DNA from: Bisporella sp. PMI_857
Taxonomy: Eukaryota > Ascomycota > Leotiomycetes > Helotiales > Helotiaceae
Reading direction: 5' to 3'
Assembly: GCA_021307315.1 (NCBI GenBank)
Contig: JAJSPD010000008.1
Location: 744,001 to 808,000, forward strand
DNA length: 64,000 nt
A program made the translations under genes and the position numbers. Positions 34,352-46,867 of this stretch are shown one piece after another; position 1 is the first letter of the stretch; the number at the start of each line of letters is the position of its first letter. The notes beneath the pieces are model-generated. The model was given only the letters and a program-made list of their open reading frames with translations. It did no database searches and had not been told where the DNA came from.

Positions 34352-36183
34352 TCACGGGATGACACGACCAAAGGCTATAAGATCCCAACATTTCGCAAGA
34401 TTATTTTCAGTATCTTCTACTTTCATCGATGGAGTTGCCTTAGGGGAAAACCGAGGCTCATCTAATGGTTGTGAAGAAGGGGAGCGACCTGAATGAAAGT
34501 AGGACTCGAGGTGGGCAGGTCCATATCTAGTTGACGCATCAAAATGATTCGAAGCAATTTGTCGCTGGAGAGGACCTAAATCCTTAACGATTTTACAATT
34601 TTTCGAGAGGTCCGTTCCATCCAGAGTGCTCCAGCTGGGTCCCCTCATGTATTTTGAAGGAGGGGCCATATCATTTGCAGTTCCAAGATCAGACGTCAGA
34701 GCACCACCATGGCTATTGGTATTATTCATTTCGTCTTTAGAAAATATATCGCCTCCCGAAACTAGATCGAGGGTTGAATCCCCTTTCATTACATTGTATT
34801 CGAACCAAATACCAGTTGGAGTTGGCTTGAGGGATCCAAAATGCAGCTGCTGGTTGGTGCTCGTCTAAATCCTCAAAGGCACCAGGTTCATCAGATAGTT
34901 CATCTTCCTCAATGATATCATCCAACATTGCCTCTCTAGGCTTTTCAGAATCCTTAGCCTCGACAGAAGAGATGATTCTTGTATAGTTACTGGGAAACCA
35001 GCCACGAACTTGGTCCAAGACACCATCCCACCAACCACTTTCAAGCTGGGTTATCACTTTGATGACATCTCCCTCTCGGAAGCTCAAGCTCGTCCGATCG
35101 TGTGCTTTATAGGTATAGATGGCTCTAACGTAGAACGCATTGGGAATCGCTGGTTCCTCCGCAATTTTCAGTCTAGCTTCCTTTTGTTCTAGAACAAAAT
35201 CAATTGGCTCCTCGGCTTTGCCAAGCGGCTGGAGGCATCATGAATGTTTATATCATCATTGTCTAGTCTGATGTAACAGACAGGCCTGGTGAGCGCAGCA
35301 GCGGACTGCTTGCACGGCTGTTGTCCCCCCGTCGAGAATGGAAAAGATATAGTAATTGGACAAGCTATCAGGCAGGGTTGCAGCTACCGCGTCTTCGTCT
35401 TTTTTGTTGACATAGTTTGGGAGTTCCTGGGCCAGTGTTTGTTGATGATCATTTTGTATTCTTGACGCGGGAGGCAGGGAAGGCAAAGCTGCATGAGCAA
35501 ATTTCTGATACACTCTTGATGATTGAATAATCTGATCAAAAGAAAATTGTACATTGGCCAGACTTGACCCCTCAGGATTGATGTTCAATGCGTGGTGGAG
35601 AACTCGCTATCATTTGTCAAGAAGCTGAACCTTAACGTATCATTGTCAGACTGAGGGATAGAACTTTGACGAGCGGCAGTCTTCTGCTGCTGGTGAGTTG
35701 AGCCTTATCTGATACTTGGGAATGAATACTGGACACGGTCAGCCTCCTCAGATACTCCTAGTTTGGGGCCAGGGGCATACATCTGAACCATGAGATAAAA
35801 GGCAACATCATCTCGACACTCATTCAGTAAATTTGTCAGCGACTTGACCTCGGCGTCTTTCCAGATAAAATCGATGACCTTGATGTCGTGTAAAGTGCTC
35901 GCATCGTCTGGATCAACCCTGAGCTTCCGCAACAGGTGTTCCATCGACTTGATTACTTTTGCACAATTCGCAGTAGTCAATGTGAGAGGATCACCGGACG
36001 AGTTGTCCCTATGGCGGCCAATTGCTCCAAGGCCATCTCAAGCATACGACATTTGACCAAGACCCGTTGCAGCTTATCGCTGGCACCTCCAAGCTTGTCG
36101 TGGATCTCGTTAAACAGTTTGATGCATTTGAGGATTCCCGCGACTGTCGGCGGTATGGCCAGCGTAAGCCCCGCGATCTCCAT
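34352..36183 (-). CDS. SH3-domain protein resembling a RasGEF N-terminus, without the catalytic domain
   Basis: The protein starts MEIAGLTLAIPPTVAGILKC with IKLFNEIHDKLGG, the type of N-terminal helical segment seen in many fungal STAND and effector-like proteins. A helical middle follows (IKSMEHLLRKLRVDPDDAST, then HDIKVIDFIWKDAEVKSLTN and LLNECRDDVAFYLMVQMY). Around 35150-34980 lies an SH3 domain: RAIYTYKAHDRTSLSFREGD, VIKVITQLESGWWDGVLDQV and RGWFPSNYTRIIS, with the ALYDY-like, WW and PSNY elements. After an acidic linker comes WIPQAT, a WW-like strand usual in Cdc25-type RasGEFs after their SH3. The frame then runs on to a stop at 34352 without REM or CDC25 domains. Breaks at about 35745-35700, 35270, 35195 and 34840 were bridged by eye, so exons are approximate. 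Confidence 0.65.
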
Positions 36184-37004
36184 GCTTGTAGAAACAAGGA
36201 ACCCACTTCTGTGGACACATTGAAATATAATCTATATCCTAAGGCTGCGGGAAGGCAGGATTTAAGCAGATGAGAGCGCCCGTGGATCAGCCTCACTGCG
36301 CCACAATTGAGGAGGGTAATAATACCTTTCCTGTCACGAATATGTCGATTGAGGCTTCAATCACCCTTTAAAATATTTTCCCCCTATGTTCTAATGCTTG
36401 GTACACAAGCACTCGTACTTATATAATACTACTCTTCATAATGTAGTAATTAAAATTAATATCGAAGGGAGATGTGCAATATCGAAAGCACTGTGTAACG
36501 CAGAACGATCGGCCTCCCTGACGAGGCGAGCTGACCTCCTTGAGGTAAAAGCGACTTCGCAACCAAAAAACCTTTCCTCTACTACATAAATATGAGTAGG
36601 TATTCAAAAGTAAGTTTCAATGTAAACATTGCTCTTCTCATTTTCTCAGCCATTAAGCATACATAAGGACTCTTTGGAACCTTAGCTAGTGAATCAAAAG
36701 TATAATTTCTGGCGTGTAGCTTACCTCACTCCAGTTTATTTTAGTAATATAGATTTTACTGAATAGAAGAAGTACTGAACGACATCGGAAAGCGAGTAAG
36801 TAGATTTTGGGCAATACGATTTAGAGACAGTGCGGAAGTAAGTTTTTGCAGCAGTAGAATGTAAACGTGCGGTAGAGCAGAATAAGATCTCACTAAGCTA
36901 GTAAAATGTTGAACTCTGCTCCGTCGAAATAGTGGCACAAACTAAACTATAGTACGCCAACAGAATGATGCAGCCACATAAGCTTAATTCTGAGAATTTA
37001 TTTA
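36184..37004. other. AT-rich intergenic, no gene seen
   Basis: Many stops on both strands, no domain, repeat or RNA gene recognised. Confidence 0.45.
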
Positions 37005-37964
37005 ATGGGCAAGACAACTCAAAATAAAGAGAAAATAGAGCTTCGTGGCAGTTCAGCTTGCGCCATGGTTTACTCGACGAATTCGGGTGTATATCACCCG
37101 CTAATATGGAGGTTAGTGGGCTCAGAAACTCTCGTACTACAAATACGAAGCAAAAAAGGGGGCTTTGAACGATTCAGGGACCTTCCTGCAGAATTACGGA
37201 TCAAAATCTGGAGAATGGCTGGGGCCGAAGAAAAACAACGGTTCATCCCTTTGGCAATGTCTCCCAACGGAAAGTTTGCTACTCCAGGCAATACATTTCC
37301 CAAGGCCAGCCCTGAATTGCTTTTGTGAGCTATGAGTCTCGCGAGGAGATGATGAAGGTATGGAAACTCTGCGTAAGAGGGCCAGGGCAGAGCCTTTGCC
37401 GCATCAACCCTCAGATCGACTGCCTATATGTCATCGGCGACCGCAGCGACCGGATAAGAACGCGGGATCGGAACAAGTTGTTACGAAAGCTAAAGAATGA
37501 GTTGAATGCTCAAGGCGTGAGATTGAGAGATGTGCTACACTTGGCACTGGATGATCATAAAATTTACTGCTATTTGGGAAACAACTCTAGCGACCGGCTT
37601 GCATATGCCTGTGCAAACCAGGTCTATGGATTTCCTGAGCTTGAGTCCTTGACTCTGGTTCGCTCTTGCTTTTACTCAAATCACAAATGCACAATGGGTA
37701 ACTTCTATGGAGGAACTAGAAGTCGGTCTTAAGGACCCGGAGGAAATGCTGGAGTATTATGACTCAATGCTGCAGAGATATCATGGCATACCGGACCTGC
37801 AGCCCTCTTCTCAGCAGTTGAGCTTCAGATCTGAATGGAGGAAGAAGGAGGTGAGGCAAGTGACGATAAATTGGAATGATGGGAGAACCTCGAGAAAAAA
37901 AATCATACTTCAGCAAACATGCAAAATTCAAAAGAGCAACAGGATTGTGACCAGACAAGCCAGG
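37005..37964 (+). CDS. 2EXR domain protein
   Basis: Belongs to the large fungal 2EXR family of unknown function, defined by a short N-terminal FxxFxxLPxELRxxIW motif. Here it reads FERFRDLPAELRIKIWRMAG at about residues 55-74. The following residues (EKQRFIPLAMSPNGKFATPG) and ASPELL-(shift)-SYESREEMMKVW are also family-like: old records in this family often have LLxVNRESR here. The rest (CRINPQIDCLYVIGDRSDRI, then NELNAQGVRLRDVLHLALDD and FPELESLTLVRSCF) matches the usual alpha/beta body. Frame breaks at about 37325 and 37705 were bridged. The true start could be ATG 37065. The gene stands alone in a gene-poor stretch. Confidence 0.65.
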
Positions 37965-39607
37965 TGAGTTATCAGTTTCTCATAGCGCAGCTCTGTTAGG
38001 TTATCGAATCATTTAAGTCATGGCACATGAGGGGAGGAAAATACCTTCACAGAGTGGTGATACAACAGCAATCAAAGCATCTATATGAGTATTGTCTAGA
38101 ATCACCACCAAATGAATCTTCACCCTAGCTGAGTTGGACAAATTTGTATCACATGTTACGTCAACCTCAACGGCAAACGGCCCTGCCTCTTGTTTGTTCA
38201 GGGCAAACGCAATATACCAAGACGAACCAGGGACCCGTGCTACCCGTGACGACAAGGCGTGACATGGCCGGATCTGGACTCTCGGCCAAGCTCATTCAGC
38301 ACCAGTATCACATGATGAAAGCATAACAAGCAGTGGTGCGTGACGAGGTGTAACTGGCTGGAGGTGGGGGGAGACGGGACGAGGTGAGCTGCGATGGATG
38401 AAGTCATCGCTGGAGCCTCTGCTGTTGTCACGGCCACAAGCAAACCTATGTGTGACGGGCGGCCGCATGGCACATCGCCAGCAATGATTCTATCTATGAT
38501 CTGCTTATTCGGAACATCGCAATTGATACCACGTATTTTAAGAAAAAAGATTAACCAAATGCAGTCTTGGATTTTTGTTGTTCAGATACATTAAGTCGGA
38601 GAAGTAAAGGAGGTAGTCTTGTCTGGCAAGGATGTTTGGCCGGTTCAGATGTTCTAGTTGCCGGGAAATTAACAATGATGTATGTGTGTGGGATCCTGTA
38701 CTGCACTGTACAGTAGTGTATTACTTAATGATGCAGCATGCGGGCGGGTTGGAAAATGGATTTTCTCCAGGATGTCAGGAATTGTGGCGGATTGGCTGAA
38801 CAGGGGGGATCAAATATCCTGGAACGTCAGTGATGCATTTTGTATCAAATGCCATTGCCAGTGTCAGTGCCAAGGCCATCACCAATCCGGCAATCCTTTC
38901 GTGCTCCCGCCTTGGCTGTCCATAGACGATCCATCCGATCGAATGTTGAGTGTGCATGGGATTGCGTTCGGTCGACTGGTACAGGAGGCAATGCAATGGG
39001 GATAAAAACCAATTTCATCGTGCCCAATCGACCTTCTTGCGTTCCAAAACACTGGGAGAAGGAGTAATGTCGACGACGTATTGGGGTATTCCCAGGGAGC
39101 GAACATCAAAGAAGAAGGACACGCTACCCATATAGATGGATAGAGTGATTGATTGATTATTCAATCAATCGAATGAATGAATGCATCAATGGAATGACGC
39201 ATCTCTGGCGAAAGCAGGGATAGGTCGAAGGCAAAGAGAGGCCCTGAGTGAACCCTGAGAGGAGGAATCTGGTGGTGACGTAGCCGTTTTCTATGCGGAA
39301 ATGAAGCAGATTTACACCACCCTAGGTACCGCTACCAGGATAGGGATACGCGTTAGTTAGTTAGAAAACATCTGAAAGATGAGTGTTGATCTCATTCAGT
39401 GACAAAACCAAGAAAATATCACCACCTGGTCGCCAGTTGCCCTTAAGTGCCTTGTTCCCCCAAATTTAATCATTTTTCTCTCCTTTCTTCATACCACCAG
39501 AAAATAACTACAGCAATACCTAATAATACCCAAGATACCTGAAGAACTTATTATTTCTCTTTTTTTTTGATACCCCTGTCGTTGTCTTTTTATAATCACA
39601 GTAAACA
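37965..39607. other. Intergenic, 1.6 kb, no gene seen; long upstream region of the HAM1-like gene
   Basis: Short frames only. Near 39135-39185 there are GATT/GAAT simple repeats. A CT-rich tract (about 39475-39600) directly precedes the HAM1-like start codon, as in strongly expressed fungal genes. Near 38695-38715 a short palindrome (tgcactgtacagtag) is visible. Confidence 0.45.
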
Positions 39608-42453
39608 ATGTCTACAAACGTAAATGTCCCAACCAACACCAAGATCAAAGAGGTATGCAAAACCCCGTTCGCTTCATGTCCCTCGATGCTCGTGGTTAAT
39701 CATGCTAATTGTCGCTGTCTGTAGGCCGATGTCAACCGCAAGCTCCAGATCTACGGGATTGCTACAGCTTTCTCCGCTGGCAAAGTGCCGTCAAACGAGC
39801 AGATCGATATTGCCCTCAACAGCTTTCTCAAGTCAAAAGCTCTCGCAAGCCCGTCAAAGGAGCTCTCGGCTGAGGGTCAGACCCTCGTCGCAGACTTCAG
39901 AGATGTCGTAAAGCAGGCTCAGCACCTCCTCTTATCCAAAAACAAGGGCGATCTCCTGCAGGACTTCATTTGGCAGTCACAGCACATCGATGGTGGCAAT
40001 GCATCAATTCCCGGCGCGCCAGTTGACAAAGATACCGCAAAGCAACATGGCAACGAGGCTCTGGAGGGCCTTCGAACACTTGGCACGCTCATCATTTCTA
40101 ATGGGCAATTCCGCAAGCTACGTAAGTTTACAAATCTTTGCTTCTTGCTCTTTTGCTGACATTCATAGTGAACGATGCCACAATCCTTATCCGCGATATT
40201 GCCGGCGATGCTGCTACCAAGGCTGCGAGCAAGGTTAATCCATCTGAGGAGCAATTGTCCCAAATTGATAGGCCAGCAGCGGATAACACCTGGCACGATA
40301 CTCCGGACCTCTCTTCTGGTAACATAAAAAATCAGTTCAAGACCAGTTTCAACAAGAATGCCCCAGTCACAACAGGTGACTTAAAGGATGCGGCGGGCAA
40401 CGCAAGCGAACAAGCAAATCCAGATGGCTCTCGCGACCCAGCAGATGCTGCTAATTATGCACAGCATGATCAGCAGCAAGGTACCAGCACTGGCGTTGAC
40501 GCTCAAGCTGGCGTTCAAGCTGGAATCAATACACTCAATGAACGGTCCAATGACTCTAATATCAAAGAAGATAGCAAGGAGCAAGCTCGTATCCACAAGG
40601 AGAGAACCCAACACTATCTCAGGAGCAAGATGCCTGAAGACCGCCGTGATCAGACAATATGGAGACTGCGCAAGATGGTCGTTGAGGTCCAAGGTCATCC
40701 CGACTACGCTCAAGCTATCAACACATTGCTTACTTTGGCCGAGACTTACGCCGGCCACGCTAACACTGTTGCCAACCAGAGTACTGGATCTGTCAAAGGT
40801 GCTCACGCTGATAGTTCTTTGAAGAAAGCCGAGAATGACTTGAAGACGCTTATTGAGCGATTTGCCAATGGTACCTCGACTAATGACTTCTTCGATGCTA
40901 TCAATCAAATCTACAGAGACGCTGACCGGGATCCTGAGCTCAAGTCCTGGTTCAAGTCGATCGCTATATCAGAAAATGCTGCAACAACAAGGCTATATCA
41001 TGGATGATGCTGCAACTGATGAGTGGAACGAGCTGTACAATCGAGGCACCTCTTGCTCCGTGAGCGTTATCGCAATCACACAGACCGCATCGTCGACGAG
41101 GTCAAGTTCCTTGCCGGCCAATTCGACAAGGACCCGCTGAACAAGCAATTTGCTGCTTCAGTAAACAAACTCTTCCAGGACCTTGGTAACGACGAGAATG
41201 GAAAGCCTACTTTCAAACCTCATTTAGTCAGGACCTAAGTGAGGTCATCATACCTGCTGTCTTCGAGAATGTCCGCTATGTTCCTATCCCAAGAATCGAA
41301 GTCAGCGATCCAACGATCGATGTTGTTGTTGAGAACTTGGTTATTGAGAGCAACAATCTCATGCCTAACGTGCTCGAAGTTGCGAATGACAACTACTTCA
41401 AATGGGGACGTGCTGGAAGCAAAAGCAAGAACAAGAATTCCATCCAGCTTTCCGTTTCTGGAATTCAGATGGATTTAAGAGATGTTGCGTACTATGTTAA
41501 GAGGAAGCAGGGCTTCCCAAGTATCTCGGACCTGGGTGTTGCTGACATCCTCCTTGGTGGCTCTGGCCTCAGCTTCAAGTTGAAGCTGTCCACTGCGGAC
41601 AAAAATGATCGGCAGAACTTCTTCAAGATTGATAAGGTTGATGTTGATGTGAAGAATTTCAACATCAAGTTAAAGCAGTCGAAGCACAAGCTTTTGTTTG
41701 CTGTTGCTAAACCTATAATGCTCAAGGTTCTTCGCCCTGCCCTGCAAAAGGCCATTGAGAAGGTCATCAAGGACAAGTTCCATGAGATTGATAGCTTGGC
41801 CTACGAAATATAAAATTGAAGCCGATCGCGCCAAGCAGGAGATAAAGCAGAACCCTGAGAACGCTCCAAATATTTATAACAGATACGCTACCGCTGCACA
41901 AAAGAAATTCTTGGAAGGCAAGAAGAAGGCGGAGCAGATCAAGGAACGTACCAAGGACACCAAGGTCAACACTGCCATTACCACGCAAGACTCCATCTTC
42001 CCGGATATCCATCTACCAGGAGGCATCTCTTCCAAGGCGACTGAATATAGGGAGTTGGCCCTCAAGGGAGAAGAATGGAGATCGCCAATTTTCAGTTGGG
42101 TTCAGCTTCCACATCTTCGGACATCACCAGCTACGACTGAAGTGACCCGAAAGCCGCACTCCGCCACCTCGGGTGGAGTCAAGGGTCCTCAAAATGTTGG
42201 GAATACAAACTCAGCCAGCAATCAATCACTTCACGACCCCAGTGCCCAAGCGGTGAGCCAAACCAATGGAGGTCCCACCTCGTCTGGCCATCCCGGCCAT
42301 GGAGGTGTTACTTCAACCGCTCCACCCACCAACGGCAACACCAACGGTTTTAGCAAGCGAGTTGATCAAGCTTTCTCCAACGGTCAGACAACCGACAAGG
42401 CGCGTGACATTCCCCATTCATCTAATAACTTCGCAATCGCTGGTGGCTCCTAA
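39608..42453 (+). CDS. HAM1-like protein (HAM1 N- and C-terminal domains)
   Basis: Large fungal protein, about 890 residues. Exon 1 (39608-39652) encodes MSTNVNVPTNTKIKE. After an intron (39653-39724) the N-terminal domain reads ADVNRKLQIYGIATAFSAGK and VPSNEQIDIALNSFLKS. A second intron lies near 40122-40168. The N-terminal HAM1 region continues through IHKERTQHYLRSKMPEDRRD, HPDYAQAINTLLTLAETYAG, LNKQFAASVNKLFQDLG and YVPIPRIEVSDPTIDVVVEN. The C-terminal domain has SVSGIQMDLRDVAYYVKRKQ, FPSISDLGVADILLGG and VDVDVKNFNIKLKQSKHKLL, a strand-rich pattern that resembles lipid-binding TULIP folds (inference). The tail is Gly/Asn/Pro-rich. Breaks at about 40970, 41055, 41236, 41805 and 42100 are one-base shifts. 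Function in fungi is not established. Confidence 0.85.
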
Positions 42454-43583
42454 ATCATGTGCTCTGCGCAAACACTTATGAGTCGTACCCTTACTGTCAT
42501 TTTTCTGAATTTTAACTTTCTTGAGAGAATTTGTCTTCGACGATACCATAATGCGTATACCACTGCATAACAAAAACGGAGGAGGGAATATATGGCGGTA
42601 ATGGAGGAGGATTTCTTCTGTCTTTATGTCGCCATGTTTTGTACGACTTGTGCGGATAATGGGGAAAGAGGGCCTCAAAAAAAACAATCGGGAAGGATAT
42701 TAAGTCGAAGTGGAACACGATAGTTTCCTTAGCAATGAAAAAAAAAGTTGCCGGCTCACTTTGTCATGAACTCGCGTAAATACTGTTCTATATCATGCTC
42801 ACGTTCTGTAATGAGTATGGAAGGCTCCCGAGCGACAAAGCCCTGGCGCCCGTTGCTAGTTCAATTCTAATACCACTCGCCGAGCAGCACAAGGATTCAG
42901 CTGTGGGCTTTTCGAGAGCGCCTAGAGATTTCGTTACCGATCAGTTTTGTACCTATCACAACGGCGAGTTGACGATATCTCCTTTGAAAGGGCAGGGTTT
43001 TGGCAGCGATGAAAAAAGGTGCTCTAGGATGTTGGTGGAGGGTGGTGGTGGTGACAGGGAATCGTAAAGGGAGTGGATATGACGGAATAGATGTGCGTGG
43101 GGTGGATGGATGGCGATGGCAGTTACGTTGTATACTTGAGATGAAGTAAGTAGAATAGGTCCTCTGAATAAAACAGTGGGTTGGTATGGAAGTGTAAACG
43201 TCGTTCACGTTTGAGTTACCCTGTTGGCTTAGTAACAGTAACTTTGAGAGGAATTCAATTGCAGGATATCACAAACTTGACCACGGTAGGTAAATGAGAT
43301 ATTGATGTTCGCATGGAGAGAGAGAGAAAGGAAGCGCTTTCAAAAGCGACACCGAAATCTTATTATGTACTACAAAGTCTTCTAGCTTAGGGTAACAATA
43401 TGCACAAAGAACAAGTGGGGATCTCAATGTACCAAGCCCGGAATGATGATTCTCCATCCACGTATTTTCCCTAAAACGCCCTCAAAAGAAGAAACTCCAT
43501 CCGTCGTGCATTGTCAATTCGTCATTTCTCTTTCAGTCTTTTGTGCTGTAGCGATCAAAAATAGAGCATCGAAACATGCTGCC
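42454..43583. other. Convergent intergenic, no gene seen
   Basis: 3' sides of the HAM1-like and FZO1 genes. A 90-codon plus-strand frame at 42795-43067 has no domain. A purine-rich GA tract lies at about 43315-43335. Confidence 0.45.
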
Positions 43584-46500
43584 TCATGGGTCATAAGCAG
43601 CCGCAACTCCTGGCGCTGGGCCTTCTAGATCTACTGCTTCGACGGTATTCCTGAGGCTTGTGGTTTTAGTGACGAGGTTGGAGAAGTACTTCCTCGCAAC
43701 CTCGCTCTCGCCGCGGATCTTGAGCGTCTCGTCTCTGCGCGCGCCGAGGCTCTCGACTGAGCGCTGCAGACCGACGCGTAGATGATTGGCGGGGAAGAGC
43801 AACACCTTACGGACCTCAGAAGAGATGCGGTCACTATTCGAGTGCACGTAGTCCAGTTCTACGAGCTGGGCCGCGATCTTACTTGAAAGCCGTCGTGGGG
43901 AGCGGAGTATGAATCTGGTGGATGATGTACGTTGTTGCGAGGATCGCGATGGCGATGATGCCGCCAGGAAGGACGATTTTGCGGAGGGTATTGTTTCCAA
44001 CGACTCGTGCTGCACCAATGGCTCCGTCGACCCAGCCAAACCCACCCATGACGCGCCCACCTACGACGGTTGCTACTGTCATTGCCATGCCAGTTCCGGC
44101 AACCTTTTCTTGTCGTTGCATAAGGGTGGGCCAGTCGAAGAAATCCCATATCTCGGTCTCGATCTTGATATTCTTAGCTGCATTGTCGCGTCTGCGCTTG
44201 AACATTACATCGGAACGGAATTGGAGGTCTGTGTATTCGTCACCGAGATGAAGGAAGCCGAGCTCTTTAATTGAGCTTACGCCTTCTACAGTCCGCTTTC
44301 TGGCGTGCTTCTCGCAGTGCTCGACTGAATCCGATATTTGTGAAAGCATGGCGTTAGTGAGATTATGTGCATAATCGAAAGCGAAGAAGGCGCCTGGATA
44401 TGGGATGCCATGATTGTCCGCCGCTGCTTGTTCGATCGAGGACGTGATGGTAGATCGAGTGTAGCCTATATAAGTGTTACTATTACTTGTTCATTTTAAA
44501 CTTATGATGAGTTCTTACTATAAATATCCTTGCAGGTTCCTTCAATCGTCTTGTCGATATCATCGCTGACTTCTGCCTTAGCTTTCTGCGAAGCCTCTAA
44601 TTTTGGCTCTATATCAGACAGATCCTTTGTCACTCTGTTAAGTTCTGACTGAGCGACTTCCTGGTTGACAGTGGCCTATTTTATGATTAGCTCGGCTTTA
44701 CTACTAGGTTAAGGATTAAACTTACTAATGTGTGGACATCCCCAAGCACATTCAAGAGATATGTCTTTGCAGGTGCAAGCTTCGACCGAGCACGCTTCTC
44801 AAGAACAAAGCGCCTTAATGACTCCTCCAGACGCTCAAAGTCTTGGATCTTCTCCTTCTCCTTGCCCTTCCCCTTGGGATCCGAGTCATCATCGTCCGGT
44901 TCGTCACCACTACTTCCGCTACTTCCGCTACCACTTCCGCTTCCTCCTGGACCGCCTGGCCCAAGCGGTGCTGTTGGGATGGCGTTACTAGAAACAAAGT
45001 GGACGAGTTCAGACGAGTTCTTGAATGTGCTCGGGCTAAGGCCATGGATCTGCTTCAAAATGGTTTCCTGAAAGCGTTCTTTATTCTTGATAATCTCATA
45101 TCCGTTGACAACCATGAAAATGTATGCCTTTTCATTAGCTGCTGCCCATATGAATTCCTTTGCACTCAAGGTAATCTGGTTTGCAGCTGAAACCACAAAC
45201 ACAACGACATCGATCTCTTCTTGACGAGCAAAAACCGCCGTGGTTCTTGTTGTATCGTTATTAAGACTGGGGGCATCAATAATGGCAATATCAACGACGC
45301 CATTGTTCAATAGTGATTTGTCGATTGATCGCACATCTCTAAGGTAGATCTTGCAGTTGCTATATGTAGCATCATCGGTAACCAGCTTCTCAAGGTCATG
45401 TAACGTATACACGTCATATGAGCTCTCGTCGTGACGGTTGTATATCATATTCTTTCGAATGGCATGGACTTCCTCAATACCGCTATTCTCTCTTGAATCT
45501 AATACTTCGCAAAAGATGCTTGTGTTTGTAATTGATCTTCTGGTAAAACCTTTCTCCGTAAAAGAGCATTACAGAAGGTCGATTTACCAACGTTCACATC
45601 TCCCGTTACTAGCACTTTGCTCGATGTATCTTCAATGCGTTCGCGAAGTGACAGAAGATGCTTAATGCTAGAGCTGATTTGACCATCAAGCAGAGAGGCG
45701 ATCGCATTCTTTTCTAATGAGTGTACTAGTTCCGTCTGGTGTAGATTTCCAAGCTTCAGGTCCAATTTCAGTACCGAAAACTGCTGTGCAATTTGTGGCG
45801 AGACCAATCTAGGTTCAGGAGCTATCCTCTGCTCAGCCGCTTTGCTCGATTCTGCCGAAGCACTTTCGCCAATTGACGTTTGAGATCGATTCAGAGTGCC
45901 TGGTCGCGGCGGAGTGATATTTGAAGCGCCAGAAAGGGTCGATTGAGTATGAATAAGGCCTGGTCGAGGTTCTTGCCTACTTGATGATTCTGCGTTCTGT
46001 ACCGAAGGATATGTAGCTGGCCATATCGCATTCATTTTTGCAACGACTTCAACGTCTCTACTACCTACAAAAGCCAGTGTTAGTGAGGTTGAATGGCTCT
46101 GTAATACTCGTCACCAAAGTCAAGTCGCTCACCGTATTTATAGACCGGCCCAGTGTTCCACGATGCTGATTGTACCATAATTGATGTATAGCTGTGGCTT
46201 GACCTGTGAACCATCAGAAAAGCCCTGCTTGTACTGGAAGCATCAATGAAATATTGCGCATGGTTGTTGACAACATACTCTGTCTCTCCTTTTCCGCTGC
46301 TTCACTGTGTTCCCTCGTATTGTAGGTGTGTGTGCAGGCGTCGGCGTATCGGCGGTCATAGTTGGGTTCCAATTCGACGCGCCATCAAGGCTTCCTCCAT
46401 ACCAGAATCGTTGTCCAGGAGTGCCTGTAAGCGGTTTGCACTCTCAGATGTCGATCCATGTCCAACCTGCACGTACTGCGGCCGAAACGCAGACTTGCCT

Positions 46501-46643
46501 TTACCCTTCCCTCCTGCTGCTGTTGCTCCTGGCTCATTGTTGATAATCAACCATTCATTAAACGGGTGGCGCAAATTCGTGAGGTTGTTGGTGTCTCTGT
46601 CATCAAGAATTTAATGAGATGAGGCGATATCGAAATCCGCCAT
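43584..46643 (-). CDS. FZO1: Mitofusin FZO1 (mitochondrial outer-membrane fusion GTPase)
   Basis: Dynamin-family GTPase that tethers and fuses mitochondrial outer membranes. N-terminus: polar region including LLDNDSG, YGGSLDGASNWNP and TPTPAHTPT. GTPase domain: P-loop GDVNVGKSTFCNALLRRKVL, G3 region IIDAPSLNND, then VFARQEEIDVVVFVVSAANQ and EKAYIFMVVNGYEII. A Gly/Ser/Asp/Lys low-complexity insert follows (44990-44860). The C-terminal half has RKRTVEGVSSIKELGFLHLG, WDFFDWPTLMQRQEKVAGTG, two hydrophobic segments (MAMTVATVVGGRVMGGFGWV; IVLPGGIIAIAILATTYIIH) and a heptad-rich end (LAAQLVELDYVHSNSDRISS, EVRKVLLFPANHLRVGLQRS). The start is uncertain: ATG 46643 is followed ten codons later by an in-frame stop. 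Breaks were bridged at about 46408, 45505 and 43880. G3 normally reads DAPG. Confidence 0.88.
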
Positions 46644-46718
46644 TTAAGTACGCGCCGCTGTGGCTGATGTGCATGATTTATTTATCTTATCGGCTTGCTC
46701 CATATTTAAATTATACTA

Positions 46719-46867
46719 CAGTAGGGTGCAAAAAGTGTCGACACCCCCCTTGCTAGCGCGGTTGCTTCAGGGGAGTGAAAATGCGTACATTAAACTGCAG
46801 CCCTGAAACTGCGTATATACAGTCACGCTAGCAAGGGGGGGTGTCGAGACTTTTTTGCACCCTACTG
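46719..46867. mobile_element. MITE with 40-nt-plus terminal inverted repeats, Tc1/mariner (pogo/Fot1-like) type
   Basis: A 149-bp element bounded by TA on both sides (46717-46718 and 46868-46869). The left end CAGTAGGGTGCAAAAAGTGT is the inverted copy of the right end, with about 40 of the first 42 positions matching once small run-length differences in A and C tracts are allowed. The repeats continue through CGACACCCC and CTTGCTAGCG. The inner 50-60 nt are unique. It has no coding capacity, so it would rely on a transposase elsewhere. It lies in the 515-bp promoter region shared by FZO1 and DID4, about 75 nt upstream of the proposed FZO1 start. Confidence 0.85.
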
